A stretch of 64,000 nucleotides of DNA, taken from positions 1-64,000 of the forward strand of contig JAQCHP010000004.1 in NCBI GenBank assembly GCA_027619595.1, in the 5' to 3' direction. The notes beneath the pieces are model-generated. The model saw only the letters and a list, made by a program, of their open reading frames with translations. It was not told the origin of the DNA and made no database searches. Position numbers and translations under genes: made by a program. Below are positions 1 to 9,007 of this stretch, piece after piece. Numbering within the stretch: the first letter of the stretch is position 1; every line of letters begins with the position of its first letter. The stretch is from Planctomycetota bacterium (GTDB lineage Bacteria; Planctomycetota; Planctomycetia; Pirellulales; Pirellulaceae).

Positions 1-45
1 CGCTTTTCTCACTTTACCAATCTGGCTCAGGCCCGATCTTTTCGT

Positions 46-208
46 ACGCAAAATAAATCAGCTACGGCGTTGCCCTCCGGGCTATGGAAAGATACGGCGA
101 CGCAATTTTCCCGGAATTAACCTGGACTCTTTCGTTCTTGCAATGTCAATAATGCCCCGCACTCTTAACGCAAAATAAATCAGCTACTGCGTTGACCGTG
201 GGGCTGTG
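46..208. repeat. Direct repeat pair, 27-bp core
   Basis: A 27-base core at 46-72 recurs at 168-194 with one mismatch; both copies begin ACGCAAAATAAATCAGCTAC and end GCGTTG. Weaker similarity continues for about 14 more bases in each copy (to 86 and 208, with a shared GGGCT). The copies are 122 bases apart, in the gene-free stretch downstream of the proline catabolic gene. No coding region is seen in 1-242. The function is unknown; it could be an intergenic repeat family or the edge of a mobile or duplicated element lying outside the window. Confidence 0.6.
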
Positions 209-242
209 ATCCGTTACTAGGAACCTAAGAGTGTCAAGTCGA

Positions 243-2213
243 TTACGACCGTTCACGGCGCAGTTCCGTCGAACGGATCCCTAGATTTCCGTACCGATGG
301 TAATTTGTCGAGACGCTTTGTTCGCGTAAATACCACAATAGTTCGACGCGGCCTTCCGGTAAGACTGGAGCACGTGCAACATAGACACTGGCCTGTGCCG
401 CCGCTCGTAAGATGGACTCGGGGACAGTCGCCTGCGACGAGTAACGAAGTCGATCGATTTGGCCGTTGAGCAACACGTCGGCTAACTGTTCGTCGGTTTC
501 TTCTACCAGTTCTACGTGCGCGCCCCAGGGTTGCGTGATCTCATCCAGGAATTGTAACGCGGGGCAATCAAATTCCAGCGGTGTGCTGATCGTCGTTCGA
601 CACCCCAAACTGCGCGCGGCGCCTACGCGGCTGATGATGTCAAAAAAGGTGTCTGCTCTGTCGAGCCGGACCCGAACTTCGCGGAAAGAACGATAGCCCA
701 TAAAATTGTCCTGCCCTAAAATGCGGCAGAAGTCATGGCGGCCGCCAAATTCCGTTTTGGACATCTGGTCATAACTGCTCAATGCCTCTACCACATTTCG
801 GCGTTCAGTTACCGGAATTCGTGCCACTGTGCGATGTGGCCGGAGGAGTTCGGCAGCAAGGATTGCGAGTTCTGTGTTCACGAGCGGCGAGGCTTGATGA
901 AAACCGGTCGCTGACTGGAAGTTCATAAGTGACACAACGTAGTTGGGACCGCCCGCCTTGAGGCCCGGTCCAAAGGCCGACTTCGCCCAGCCTCCAAACG
1001 GTTGACGCAGCACGATGGCTCCGGTCGTCGGCCGGTTCACGTAGAGATTTCCAGCAAGCGTCAACTCCTGCCACAACTGTTGCTCTCGATCGTCGAGGCT
1101 CTCGAGGCCGGCGGTGAGGCCATATCCGGTTTGATGGGATAGCGTGATGGCTTCGCGCAGATTTCGGGCGGGCATCACAGCCAGTAGCGGACCAAAGAAT
1201 TCAGTTATGTGCGTGTAGCTGCCGGGTCGAACGCCCCACTTAATTCCCGGCGAGACAAGTTGGCGGTTCTGTTCCGAAATTCGTGGTAACAAAGCCCATG
1301 ATTCACCATGTTCCAATTCTTTCAGACCGCGTTCTAGTGGTCCGGCCGGCGCGTGAATTAACGGCCCAATATTCGTGGCTAATTCCCAGGCCGAACCGAC
1401 GGCTCGACTAGCTACGGCGTCACATAAGGTGTCGCGGAATGTCGCGTCGTCATAGACCTCTTGCTCCAAAATCAGCAGCGACGTTGCGGAGCATTTTTGT
1501 CCGCTATGGCTAAAGGCAGAATGCACGACGTTCTTGATGGCCTGATCTCGATCGGACATCGCAGTGACGATGGTGGCGTTTTTTCCTCCGGTTTCCGCGA
1601 TCAGGTTGAGCCTTGGGGAACGGTTCAGCATCGAGAGTGCCGTAGCCGTCCCGCCTGTCAAGACGACTGCTTGGATTCCGCTGTGTGTAACGAGTTTTTG
1701 TGCCGTATCCTTGCCGGCACAGGGGAGAAACTGCAAAGTGTGTCGTGAGATCCCAGCCTGCCAAAAGCATTCACACAATTTGTACGCCACGAGAGTTGCA
1801 TTTGACGCAGGCTTGAGAATTACGCAATTTCCGGCCGCAAGCGCGGCAGCGATACCGCCACAGGGGATTGCCAGCGGAAAATTCCACGGTGACACTACGG
1901 CTACTACGCCTGTTCCGCAGGTCTTGAGCGTGGTCAGTGAGTAAAAGTGTTCGGCGGTGCGAGCATAGAATCGCACAAAATCGATGGCCTCGGATACTTC
2001 CGGATCGGATTCGGGCACCAGTTTTCCCGTCTCTGCTAGTGCAGCGCCAATGAGGTCGCCTCGTTGTTCAGCAATCTGTTGTGCCACTCGATCGAGCACT
2101 TCGCGACGAAATTGCGGCGTAGCTTGTCGCCATCCGTCAACGTCAGCGTTTGCGCAACTTATCGCTCGATTCACGTCCCGTTCATCCGCAAGTGCGCACC
2201 GAGTTACCGCCAC
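243..2213 (-). CDS. putA: PutA-type protein, C-terminal fragment: L-glutamate gamma-semialdehyde dehydrogenase domain
   Basis: This reading frame holds the aldehyde dehydrogenase half of a bifunctional proline catabolic enzyme, which oxidises glutamate semialdehyde to glutamate with NAD. The ALDH core covers about residues 1-440. The active-site cysteine is visible in SGQKCSATS and the general-base glutamate in LIAETGGKNA; SPWNFPLAIP is the usual cofactor-side motif. The last 210 residues match the conserved extra C-terminal region of long PutA proteins, ending in ELLWYLREQSVSTNYHRYGN. The frame has no natural start: its first codons continue, after a one-frame change near 2211-2222, a linker in another frame. 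Catalytic residues are intact, so the disruption is recent or is a sequencing error. Confidence 0.85.
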   Translation of the reverse strand: MAVTRCALADERDVNRAISCANADVDGWRQATPQFRREVLDRVAQQIAEQRGDLIGAALAETGKLVPESDPEVSEAIDFVRFYARTAEHFYSLTTLKTCGTGVVAVVSPWNFPLAIPCGGIAAALAAGNCVILKPASNATLVAYKLCECFWQAGISRHTLQFLPCAGKDTAQKLVTHSGIQAVVLTGGTATALSMLNRSPRLNLIAETGGKNATIVTAMSDRDQAIKNVVHSAFSHSGQKCSATSLLILEQEVYDDATFRDTLCDAVASRAVGSAWELATNIGPLIHAPAGPLERGLKELEHGESWALLPRISEQNRQLVSPGIKWGVRPGSYTHITEFFGPLLAVMPARNLREAITLSHQTGYGLTAGLESLDDREQQLWQELTLAGNLYVNRPTTGAIVLRQPFGGWAKSAFGPGLKAGGPNYVVSLMNFQSATGFHQASPLVNTELAILAAELLRPHRTVARIPVTERRNVVEALSSYDQMSKTEFGGRHDFCRILGQDNFMGYRSFREVRVRLDRADTFFDIISRVGAARSLGCRTTISTPLEFDCPALQFLDEITQPWGAHVELVEETDEQLADVLLNGQIDRLRYSSQATVPESILRAAAQASVYVARAPVLPEGRVELLWYLREQSVSTNYHRYGNLGIRSTELRRERS

Positions 2214-2703
2214 GCCGGGACGGATCAGTATTTATTTGCTCGTGTGGCCGATCAAAATGCTCTTCTCCCGCAACCACGATGGGCACCGACGTGGCCCCTG
2301 CGTTGCAGCGTGCGAGCCATTTCTCAAGGATCGATACTGCCCACTGGCTGTGATGTGGCAGCGAAAAGTCGGTGTCCGGCTCGTTCTCGAATTCTTTCCA
2401 GTCGTGTGGAAGTTCCGCAATGCGTTGCGATGCGTCACGGCGGTCCTGTGTACGGCGTGGAATCTGCCGCACCGATTCCACTAATTTCCAAGAGTCGACG
2501 AACGACTGTTGCAGAGCCAACCATTCGGGGCTATCAACCTGCAGACGAAAGGCGTATCGCAGGAAGTTTTCAGGGCCTGAATTTTCGTCGAGGCGACGAA
2601 TGAGGTACCCCACAGCGTGTAAGAATTCCTCACGACGGCAAGCCGGAGCATAAAGAAGAATGTCCGGGACAACCTCGTTAAGAGCACGTCTTTGAGGGTT
2701 GGC
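2182..2703 (-). pseudogene. putA: PutA linker segment between the two catalytic halves, in a third frame
   Basis: Between the PRODH and ALDH frames lies a segment in a separate frame that reads as normal PutA linker: NPQRRALNEVVPDILLYAPA, followed by the end of the PRODH barrel (EEFLHAVGYLIRRLDENSG) and a stretch ending INTDPS. The junction to the upstream frame is at about 2701-2706, where one missing base fits: GGGATGCCAACC would be in frame as GGGATGGCCAACC. The junction to the downstream frame is at about 2211-2222, where one extra C in a CCC run would explain the shift. All three segments are continuous in homology, so this is one gene split twice. Confidence 0.8.
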
Positions 2704-3887
2704 ATCCCCTCTAACATTTCAAATTGCACATGCTGCATGTTGTGTGTTTCCCAGGCCAACACGATTGCGTAGGCGACATCGAATAGGTTATGCGAGGCAA
2801 TTGCTAGGCGTGCTGCTGACAGGTTGGCGGGCAGCAACGCCGTACTCAACATGCGCTTAAAATTGGCGTCGGTTTCTACCTTGGTCGTATAGGGTGCTGG
2901 ATGCCATCCATGAATCGACGCATCGACACGTTCCATTTCCATATTGGCCCCTTTGACGAGGCGCACAGTAATGGGTGATCCTCCCGCTTCGACCCGTTGT
3001 CTTGCCCATGCATACAAACTCTGTTGGATCTCGCACGAGTCGGGCAGATAGGCTTGCAGGGCAATTCCAGCCGGAATTCGTAGCAATCCTGGACGATCCA
3101 GCGTTCGCATCATCACCTGCGCAGTCAAGTGCAGGTCGCGATATTCCTCCATGTCTAGGTAAACAAACTTGGGAACAGATTGCCCATTCGATAAGCGAAA
3201 CGACTCGCGTCCGGCGGCTCGGTAAATCAGTTCCAATCGGTCGCACAATACATCGATCGTATGTTGGCGGGCCACGGGAGAGATTTGGGAAAAAATCGTA
3301 GAAATTTTTATCGAGATGACTTCAATGTAGGGAGACTGCAGCGCGATCAAGTAGGACTGTAGGCGTCGTTGAGCCTCCGTCTCACCCAGCAATGCTTCGC
3401 CGAGAAAATTTATGTTGACGCGAATATTAGCTTTCCGTCTCGCCTCGAGATAGGAATGAAGCAATTCGGGTTCCGCTGGTAAGATGACATTCGCTGTCTC
3501 ACGACGCATTTTGTCCTTAACAAGCGGAATGGTTACGTCGGGTAGGTAGGCTCCAAACGATTGAAAACCACGCATCAGAGTCTGATTCAACGGGCTAAAA
3601 AACCGTGGTATTCCCTGCACATCTAAGATATGAACAAGTTGATCTGCAGCGCGGTCCGCAGCTTTGGCCCGAAATGCTTGGTCGGTTAATTGCGTAAGAG
3701 TGGCGAGATCGTGTGGATCGCGAATAATACGATCCAGTTCTGCTTGCTGTCGATGTTCCTCGGCGGTCTGAAGTTCTTGCGCCCGTTGCTGCAGCCACCG
3801 GGCGAGTGCCATCGATTGCTGGATGGTCCGCGGATAGGGATCCATTTCATCCGGTTGCCAATGCGTCAAGAACTGTGTAACGTCCAT
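2481..3887 (-). CDS. putA: PutA-type protein, N-terminal fragment: proline dehydrogenase domain
   Basis: This is the flavin-dependent proline dehydrogenase barrel of a bifunctional PutA, oxidising proline to pyrroline-5-carboxylate. The barrel is recognised by RVNINFLGEALLGETEA, SPYIEVISIKIS, the strand with YLDMEEYRDLHLT, and ITVRLVKGANMEMERV, in which the lysine and arginines face substrate and FAD. Homology stops at about residue 395 (QFEMLEGM, near 2703). The remaining residues to 2481 are out-of-frame read-through, while the true continuation runs in another frame. The ATG start at 3887 opens a normal-length N-terminus. It is the last gene of a minus-strand run, 111 bases after nagB. Confidence 0.85.
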   Translation of the reverse strand: MDVTQFLTHWQPDEMDPYPRTIQQSMALARWLQQRAQELQTAEEHRQQAELDRIIRDPHDLATLTQLTDQAFRAKAADRAADQLVHILDVQGIPRFFSPLNQTLMRGFQSFGAYLPDVTIPLVKDKMRRETANVILPAEPELLHSYLEARRKANIRVNINFLGEALLGETEAQRRLQSYLIALQSPYIEVISIKISTIFSQISPVARQHTIDVLCDRLELIYRAAGRESFRLSNGQSVPKFVYLDMEEYRDLHLTAQVMMRTLDRPGLLRIPAGIALQAYLPDSCEIQQSLYAWARQRVEAGGSPITVRLVKGANMEMERVDASIHGWHPAPYTTKVETDANFKRMLSTALLPANLSAARLAIASHNLFDVAYAIVLAWETHNMQHVQFEMLEGMPTLKDVLLTRLSRTFFFMLRLAVVRNSYTLWGTSFVASTKIQALKTSCDTPFVCRLIAPNGWLCNSRSSTLGN

Positions 3888-3998
3888 ATTCCAATCCTAG
3901 CTGGGCCGATCCCACTAGCGCAACGAATGCCGTGCCGCTTGCGCAGGGCGGTTAACATAGACGTGGGCGCGCAAGTTGGGTCGTTCTGGACGATTTGT

Positions 3999-4826
3999 CT
4001 AGTTCATCCGGTGTGCAATTTGCCTCTGGAAATGTGGGCGGCTGACCCTGAGCGCAGCGCCCGGATGTTTGGCTTGAACCCAACGATAGTATTCGATCAT
4101 TTCCAGCTGGCTGGCTGCTGCTTCGTCCAATAGGCACGTCACATCAGCGTGCATTTGCAGTGCACTGGCGGTGATTCGGCTTGTTATCGGGCCCTCGATG
4201 GCGGCCGCTACAGCGGGCGCCTTTTTTGTGCCATTTGCCAACAAGAGAATTCTTCTCGCTTCAAGGATCGTGCCCACGCCCATTGTAATGGCGTAAATGG
4301 GAACGTCTTCCAACCGATCAAAGAACCGCGCATTGTCCTCAATCGTCTGTTTTGCCAATGTCTTAATACGCGTCCGTGACCCTAACGAGCTGCTGGGTTC
4401 ATTGAAGGCAATGTGCCCATCGGAACCGATGCCCAGTACCTGTAGGTCGATTCCTCCAGATTCTACGATGCGACGTTCATACCATGCGCAGAACGCATGA
4501 TAGTTGTCGGTCGTTCCGGAAGGGACATAGATATTCTGAGGAGAAATATTCACGTGGCGAAACAGGTTTTCCCGCATGAAATGGTAGTAGCTGCGAGGGT
4601 CATTTTTGGTCAAACCGACATATTCGTCGAGATTGAACGTGACGACCTGAGAGAAGTCGAGCCCCTCCTCACGGTGCATTCGTACCAGCTCCTGATAGAG
4701 CCCCAGTGGCGTGCTTCCCGTTGCCAATCCCAAAACTGCGTTGGGCTTGGAGTTGAGTGTTTGAGCCACAATCCGAGCCGCAGCGCGACCGACAGACTCG
4801 TAGTCTTGATGTACGATGACTTCCAT
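3999..4826 (-). CDS. nagB: Glucosamine-6-phosphate deaminase
   Basis: A 275-residue cytoplasmic enzyme converting glucosamine-6-phosphate to fructose-6-phosphate and ammonia, in amino-sugar catabolism. The length matches the NagB family. Visible signatures are the phosphate loop GLATGSTPLGLY (residues 33-44), the catalytic aspartate D67 in TFNLDEYVGL, and the active-site loop GIGSDGHIAFNEP with D136, H138 and E143, equivalent to the classical Asp-His-Glu set. The tail after about residue 245 is divergent. It lies 31 bases downstream of the peroxiredoxin gene on the same strand. No other nag gene is in the window, so the source of the amino sugar (cell-wall turnover or exogenous glycans) cannot be told from here. 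Confidence 0.95.
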   Translation of the reverse strand: MEVIVHQDYESVGRAAARIVAQTLNSKPNAVLGLATGSTPLGLYQELVRMHREEGLDFSQVVTFNLDEYVGLTKNDPRSYYHFMRENLFRHVNISPQNIYVPSGTTDNYHAFCAWYERRIVESGGIDLQVLGIGSDGHIAFNEPSSSLGSRTRIKTLAKQTIEDNARFFDRLEDVPIYAITMGVGTILEARRILLLANGTKKAPAVAAAIEGPITSRITASALQMHADVTCLLDEAAASQLEMIEYYRWVQAKHPGAALRVSRPHFQRQIAHRMN

Positions 4827-4857
4827 GTTGATGCATCCATGTGACTAAGAAATGAAC

Positions 4858-5337
4858 CTAAACCTTGGCTAGGTCCTGTAACGCTTGAATTACCTGTTGG
4901 TCATGCCCGTCCGTTTTGACTCGTTTCCACACTTTTGCCACCTTTCCCAACGAGTCGATCAGAAACGTGCTGCGTTGGATCCCCATGCTCTTTTTGCCGT
5001 ACATGTTCTTTTCGCGCCAGGCGCCGTACTTCTCCGCGACCGCGTGGTCAACGTCTGCCAAAAGGGAAAAGTTAAGTCCGTATTTATCTCGGAATTTTGC
5101 GTGGCTTGCGACGTCGTCGGCGCTGACACCCAGGACTGCAGCCTGATGGGTGGCGAACTGTTGGATGCAATCCCGAAAGGCACAAGCCTCCTTGGTGCAG
5201 CCCGGAGTGTCGTCTTTCGGGTAGAAATAGAGAACGATTGGGCGTCCGAGGTAGTCCGATAATTGCACTTTATTTCCCTGGTCGGTGACCAAGGTGAAGT
5301 TTGGTGCTTGGGTGCCTTCTTCGATCCAGTCGGACAT
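4858..5337 (-). CDS. bcp: Thioredoxin-dependent peroxiredoxin, Bcp/PrxQ type
   Basis: A 159-residue thiol peroxidase that reduces hydrogen peroxide and organic hydroperoxides using thioredoxin-type donors. The motif PKDDTPGCTKEAC has the peroxidatic cysteine at C47 and the resolving cysteine five residues later at C52, the hallmark of the one-subunit 2-Cys PrxQ class. The region around VLGVSADDVASHAKF, with the later RSTFLIDSLG, completes the fold. It has no signal peptide and is probably cytoplasmic. It sits between nagB (31 bases downstream) and the M48 protease (about 105 bases upstream) on the same strand. Confidence 0.95.
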   Translation of the reverse strand: MSDWIEEGTQAPNFTLVTDQGNKVQLSDYLGRPIVLYFYPKDDTPGCTKEACAFRDCIQQFATHQAAVLGVSADDVASHAKFRDKYGLNFSLLADVDHAVAEKYGAWREKNMYGKKSMGIQRSTFLIDSLGKVAKVWKRVKTDGHDQQVIQALQDLAKV

Positions 5338-5442
5338 GGCTAGGCCCTTGCGGTGAGCAGGTGGAAGCAGCGAAAGTGTCTCTGTATAGTACCGTTCCGC
5401 AACGAATCGGAAAACAGGTCGGTGTGTGTCGGATTGACGTTC

Positions 5443-6336
5443 CTAGTGATTGTGGCCCTGATGGTTCCACAGCTCCGAAAAGGCGGCCGGCGCCGTGGTA
5501 GCCGATGGAATGGGGGTCGTATGATTCAACGCTACGGCGATGGATTCGCCCATTCCGTACTGCACAGCAGATTTAGCGTAGACATCGACGGCCATAGGCA
5601 TAAGAGCCCGCAGGTCGGCCGCTCGACGGTCGTCCGCAGGATGCGTGGAGAGGAATTCGGGTTTTTGCGGGCCGGAGTGTGACTTGGAAAATCGTTCCCA
5701 GAATTCCGGCGCCGCGTTCGGATCATAGCCGGCTTGAGACATGAGGATCAGGCCCATGTGATCGGCCTCCGATTCATGCTTCCGGCTGTAAGGTAGCACG
5801 AATCCATATTGAGACGTGATTCCATAAGCCTGCGAGATTCGTTGCCTCAACAGTGCTTCTTGCTTCTGAGTCGCATAGCTAAGTGCGGTGCCGAGTCCGT
5901 TCACAACGTAAGAATGCGACATACGTTCGCCGCCATGGCGTGCCAAGGCATGGGCAATTTCGTGCGACATAACCACCGCTAGCCCTGCCTCCGTCTGGCA
6001 CACCGGCATGATCCCCTCGTAAATGGCCACCTTGCCACCAGGGAGGGCAAAAGCGTTCATTGTGGGTGATGCAATGACGCGAAATTCCCACTGGTAATCG
6101 GGGCGCTGTGCGGCAGCTGCGATCCGCTGTCCGACCCGATTGACAAGTTCGGTGTAATGCCTGTTCTGCGAGATCGGCTCCTTCGCCGTAATCTCGTTAA
6201 AGGATGTCATGCCGAGTGTAACTTCTCGCGACTCGGGTACCATGAGCAACTGCTTACGACCTGTGATCGGGGCTGACTTGCATCCGATCCAGAACGCAAT
6301 CGCCACAAAAAGAAGTGACTTAACGATCGGGTTCAT
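5443..6336 (-). CDS. M48 family metalloprotease, lipoprotein
   Basis: A predicted zinc metalloprotease of about 297 residues, similar to the LoiP/BepA-type periplasmic M48 proteases that act in envelope quality control. The N-terminus is a short hydrophobic signal ending in a lipobox-like FWIGC (C19). The zinc site is MSHEIAHALARHGGE, and the third ligand lies in the later ESEADHMGLILM. I chose ATG at 6336 over an upstream start because it leads directly into the signal sequence. It also overlaps the stop codon of the preceding gene as TAATG, pointing to translational coupling. The C-terminal tail is proline/threonine-rich and histidine-ended, with no recognised TPR domain. Confidence 0.88.
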   Translation of the reverse strand: MNPIVKSLLFVAIAFWIGCKSAPITGRKQLLMVPESREVTLGMTSFNEITAKEPISQNRHYTELVNRVGQRIAAAAQRPDYQWEFRVIASPTMNAFALPGGKVAIYEGIMPVCQTEAGLAVVMSHEIAHALARHGGERMSHSYVVNGLGTALSYATQKQEALLRQRISQAYGITSQYGFVLPYSRKHESEADHMGLILMSQAGYDPNAAPEFWERFSKSHSGPQKPEFLSTHPADDRRAADLRALMPMAVDVYAKSAVQYGMGESIAVALNHTTPIPSATTAPAAFSELWNHQGHNH

Positions 6337-7361
6337 TAACGATATTGCCTCGTCAGAGTCTGCCTCGCTATCGATCCGTTCACGCCCCCTTCGTGAGCAG
6401 AAAAATCTGCCCAAACTGGTAAGTGATCCGAGACCTCGAGAGCCTGTTGTTGTGTAAGGCTGTATGCCTTTTGGAAATCGAGAACGCCACCTCGTTGGTA
6501 TTCAACGGTCGTAAATCCCAAATAACAAATATTGTCGTACACTTTGTCACGGCGCGTGTTCGTTGGTGTGTCGTCGACTACCCAGTGCATGTCCTGTACC
6601 TGTGCCAGTTGATCGAAATTCCCTGGTGGAAGGTAAAGGTCTCCTAGCAAGATCACGTCGTCTTCACCACTGCCATCTCGAGCCACCACTTGCAAGATAT
6701 CATCTAGTAAGTTGATCTCTTTGTCGGCATCGTGGGGGTCCGTATGGATATTGACTAATGTAAACGTGAATGGCGCAAGGTTGTTCAATGGACGTGTAAC
6801 GAATCGTGCTACAAACGGTTCCCGGTGCAATAGATCCTGTGGATCGAGAAGTGTATAGACGTTGCTGGGGTCGATCGCGACGCGGTTAGCATCAAAGATG
6901 AATGCGTACTGCTCCTTGGAATTGCTGCGACCGATGGGCGGTCCAATCACGTAGTCGTACAGGCTCGATGATCCCGCCAACCGTGCTGAACGATTGATTT
7001 CTTCCAGAAGGACATCGAGCACCGGCGCATGTACCGAACGAATCTCCTGGACGGCCATGACGTCAAAGGCTCGGACGATGCGTGCCAAGGTCGAAATCGC
7101 TTGACTGTCCTTACTCTTCGACGGACCAAAGACTCCCAAATTAAAAGTCCCGATTCGTACCTGGTCTGGGTTGGGCGCGACGACCCCCTCGTGACCAGCG
7201 GTGTCCCCCGTTGAGCGGGATTGCCGGTCCTGGAGCCGTTTGACCAATGAGGTGATTTTGGGGTCACAGCCCGATGCCAGCGCGAGGGTCCCGGCAGCCA
7301 TCGCGATGCCAGCGATGGCCAAGCGTTGCACCAAATAGTTGGTACGGTCGCGCATCCGCAC
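6336..7361 (-). CDS. Endonuclease/exonuclease/phosphatase family protein, probable lipoprotein
   Basis: A 341-residue DNase I-fold protein. The N-terminus has a hydrophobic segment ending LALASGC, a lipobox, so export is likely. The fold motifs appear in order: RIGTFNLGVFG, MAVQEIRS, TLVNIHTDP, ILLGDLYLPPG (in place of the more usual GDFN) and VSDHLPVWADF. The substrate (nucleic acid or a phosphoester) cannot be told. The likely start is the GTG at 7361, because AGGAG lies seven bases upstream, although an ATG follows two codons later. The stop overlaps the M48 start by one base, so an exported hydrolase pair is co-translated. Confidence 0.82.
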   Translation of the reverse strand: MRMRDRTNYLVQRLAIAGIAMAAGTLALASGCDPKITSLVKRLQDRQSRSTGDTAGHEGVVAPNPDQVRIGTFNLGVFGPSKSKDSQAISTLARIVRAFDVMAVQEIRSVHAPVLDVLLEEINRSARLAGSSSLYDYVIGPPIGRSNSKEQYAFIFDANRVAIDPSNVYTLLDPQDLLHREPFVARFVTRPLNNLAPFTFTLVNIHTDPHDADKEINLLDDILQVVARDGSGEDDVILLGDLYLPPGNFDQLAQVQDMHWVVDDTPTNTRRDKVYDNICYLGFTTVEYQRGGVLDFQKAYSLTQQQALEVSDHLPVWADFSAHEGGVNGSIARQTLTRQYR

Positions 7362-7670
7362 GGGTTGTCTCCTCAGGAAGGGTAGTCGTCGCGACGGGAC
7401 AATACACGATGGACCATCTTCACGCCAAGAGAGTTTTGGCTGCTAGCGGCCTGTCAATTGATGGGCTGCTGGGCGGCTTGAGACATCAATGGGCGGGCGA
7501 CGAAACGTCGGCTTGTGGAGGAGGAGAGGCAGTTGGCCCGTTCCGTTTTTTGTTAGACTGTTTCTCTTGCTAGAAGTTTGGTAACCGCTCAGGGCCCGCT
7601 GGGCAGTGAACAGGTACGAATGGTCAGATGAGCGTGGACAGGGCCGGGCGACGAGGCGATTTGGTAAACG
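7362..7670. other. Divergent intergenic region
   Basis: About 309 bases separate the divergently transcribed endonuclease-family gene and the CNNM-type gene, so both promoters must lie here. It holds a ribosome-binding site for the minus-strand gene near 7370. I see no convincing gene, no strong inverted repeat and no clear -35/-10 pair. Confidence 0.5.
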
Positions 7671-8990
7671 ATGTGGACACTGGAAATTCTCGTGATGCTG
7701 GGCATGATCGGTATGAACAGCGTCTTTGCTGCCTATGAGATCGCACTGGCGTCCGTGGGACTGGCGAGATTGGATTCGTTGGGGCGCGAACATCGACCAG
7801 GTGCTGCCGCCGCACTACGGATGCGGAGCAACATGGAAGGGAGTCTCGCAGTCGTACAGCTTGGTATTACGCTCGTGGGCGCGGTTGCTGCAGCCACAGG
7901 GGGGGCCGGAGCCGAAGAGAGTATTCAACCTTGGCTTGTGCAACAAGGGCTAAGTGCTTCGATGGCCCAGGTCATTGCGATCAGTCTCGTTGTCATCCCA
8001 CTGATCGTCATCACGATCGTTTTCGGGGAATTGATTCCCAAGGTCTTTGCTCTCAAAAACAAAGAGTGGGTGTGTTTGAAACTGTCTCCTGCAATTGAGT
8101 GGTTTGGTCTGTGCGCCTGGCCCATCGTCTGGATGTTAGAGAATTCCGTTTCCCTACTCATGGCGATCGGCCATCGATTCCAAAGTACTTCGTCTGTCGA
8201 GTCGCCGCCGGCGATGCAGGAATTATGGGCCTCTGCCGCTCTTGCCAGGACCGCTCGGCTCATTGGGCACCGCGAAGAAGCGATCATTATCGGCGCGTCA
8301 CGCATGTCGACGACTTCGATTGCTACGATCATGTTGCCGGCGAACTACATCTTCACACTATGTATCGACGATTCATTCTCCGACGCATTGATTGCAGCAC
8401 ACGCGAACATGCATACGCGCTTTCCGGTGACTTCGGCACGAGACAACCCTCAGCAAATCGTGGGCTATGTCAATTTTAAAGACATCGTAGCCGCTCTGCG
8501 CATGTCACCGAGATCCCCTTCCTTGCGAAAGATCATGCGTCCGCTACCAGTGTTTCGCGCTGATCTAACCATTGCAGGATGTTTGGAGGCGATGATTAAA
8601 GACCACAATCATATTGCGCTGATTCGCGACTCGCAGGGCATCGTGGTTGGTCTGGTGACGATGGAAGATATCTTAGAGGAACTGGTGGGTGAGATCCACG
8701 ACGAATACGACCGACTCCCTTCCCATGTGGTGGCGTCCGGCGATGGATGGATTGTGGGAGGGAATATTGCCTTAAATACACTGCAGCGAGCGACAAAACT
8801 GGAGTTGCCAGTTGCGTCGGAGCGATCTGTACATACGCTCAATGAGTGGGTGATGTCCCATCTGGGAAGACCTGTTGATAAAGGCGAAGAGATCCGCGTC
8901 GCCAACTTTCGCATTCTTGTACGAAAGATACGTCGTCAATTTGTAATGGAAGCATTTATCGGTCCCGCGGTAGATCCCGTCACTCAATAA
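7671..8990 (+). CDS. CNNM/CorC-type hemolysin-family membrane protein with CBS pair
   Basis: A 439-residue inner-membrane protein of the DUF21-CBS-CorC_HlyC architecture, a family linked to magnesium/cobalt efflux or tolerance. The N-terminal DUF21 region (about residues 1-190) has an amphipathic segment and further hydrophobic helices, with ITIVFGELIPKVFAL as the family signature before the last helix. Two CBS domains follow (about 210-350; FPVTSARDNPQQIVGYV and VVGLVTMEDILEELVGEI). A C-terminal CorC_HlyC domain (about 365-435) contains DGWIVGGNIALNTL. It is monocistronic as far as seen and convergent with the permease downstream, the two stops being only 17 bases apart. The transported ion is inference from the family. 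Confidence 0.9.
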   Translation: MWTLEILVMLGMIGMNSVFAAYEIALASVGLARLDSLGREHRPGAAAALRMRSNMEGSLAVVQLGITLVGAVAAATGGAGAEESIQPWLVQQGLSASMAQVIAISLVVIPLIVITIVFGELIPKVFALKNKEWVCLKLSPAIEWFGLCAWPIVWMLENSVSLLMAIGHRFQSTSSVESPPAMQELWASAALARTARLIGHREEAIIIGASRMSTTSIATIMLPANYIFTLCIDDSFSDALIAAHANMHTRFPVTSARDNPQQIVGYVNFKDIVAALRMSPRSPSLRKIMRPLPVFRADLTIAGCLEAMIKDHNHIALIRDSQGIVVGLVTMEDILEELVGEIHDEYDRLPSHVVASGDGWIVGGNIALNTLQRATKLELPVASERSVHTLNEWVMSHLGRPVDKGEEIRVANFRILVRKIRRQFVMEAFIGPAVDPVTQ

Positions 8991-9007
8991 CGGTCACCTG
9001 CTGCCGA

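Noticed and set aside
2190-2720. Programmed frameshifting in putA
   Set aside because: There is no slippery heptamer with downstream structure at either junction, and two opposite shifts in one gene are better explained by indels.
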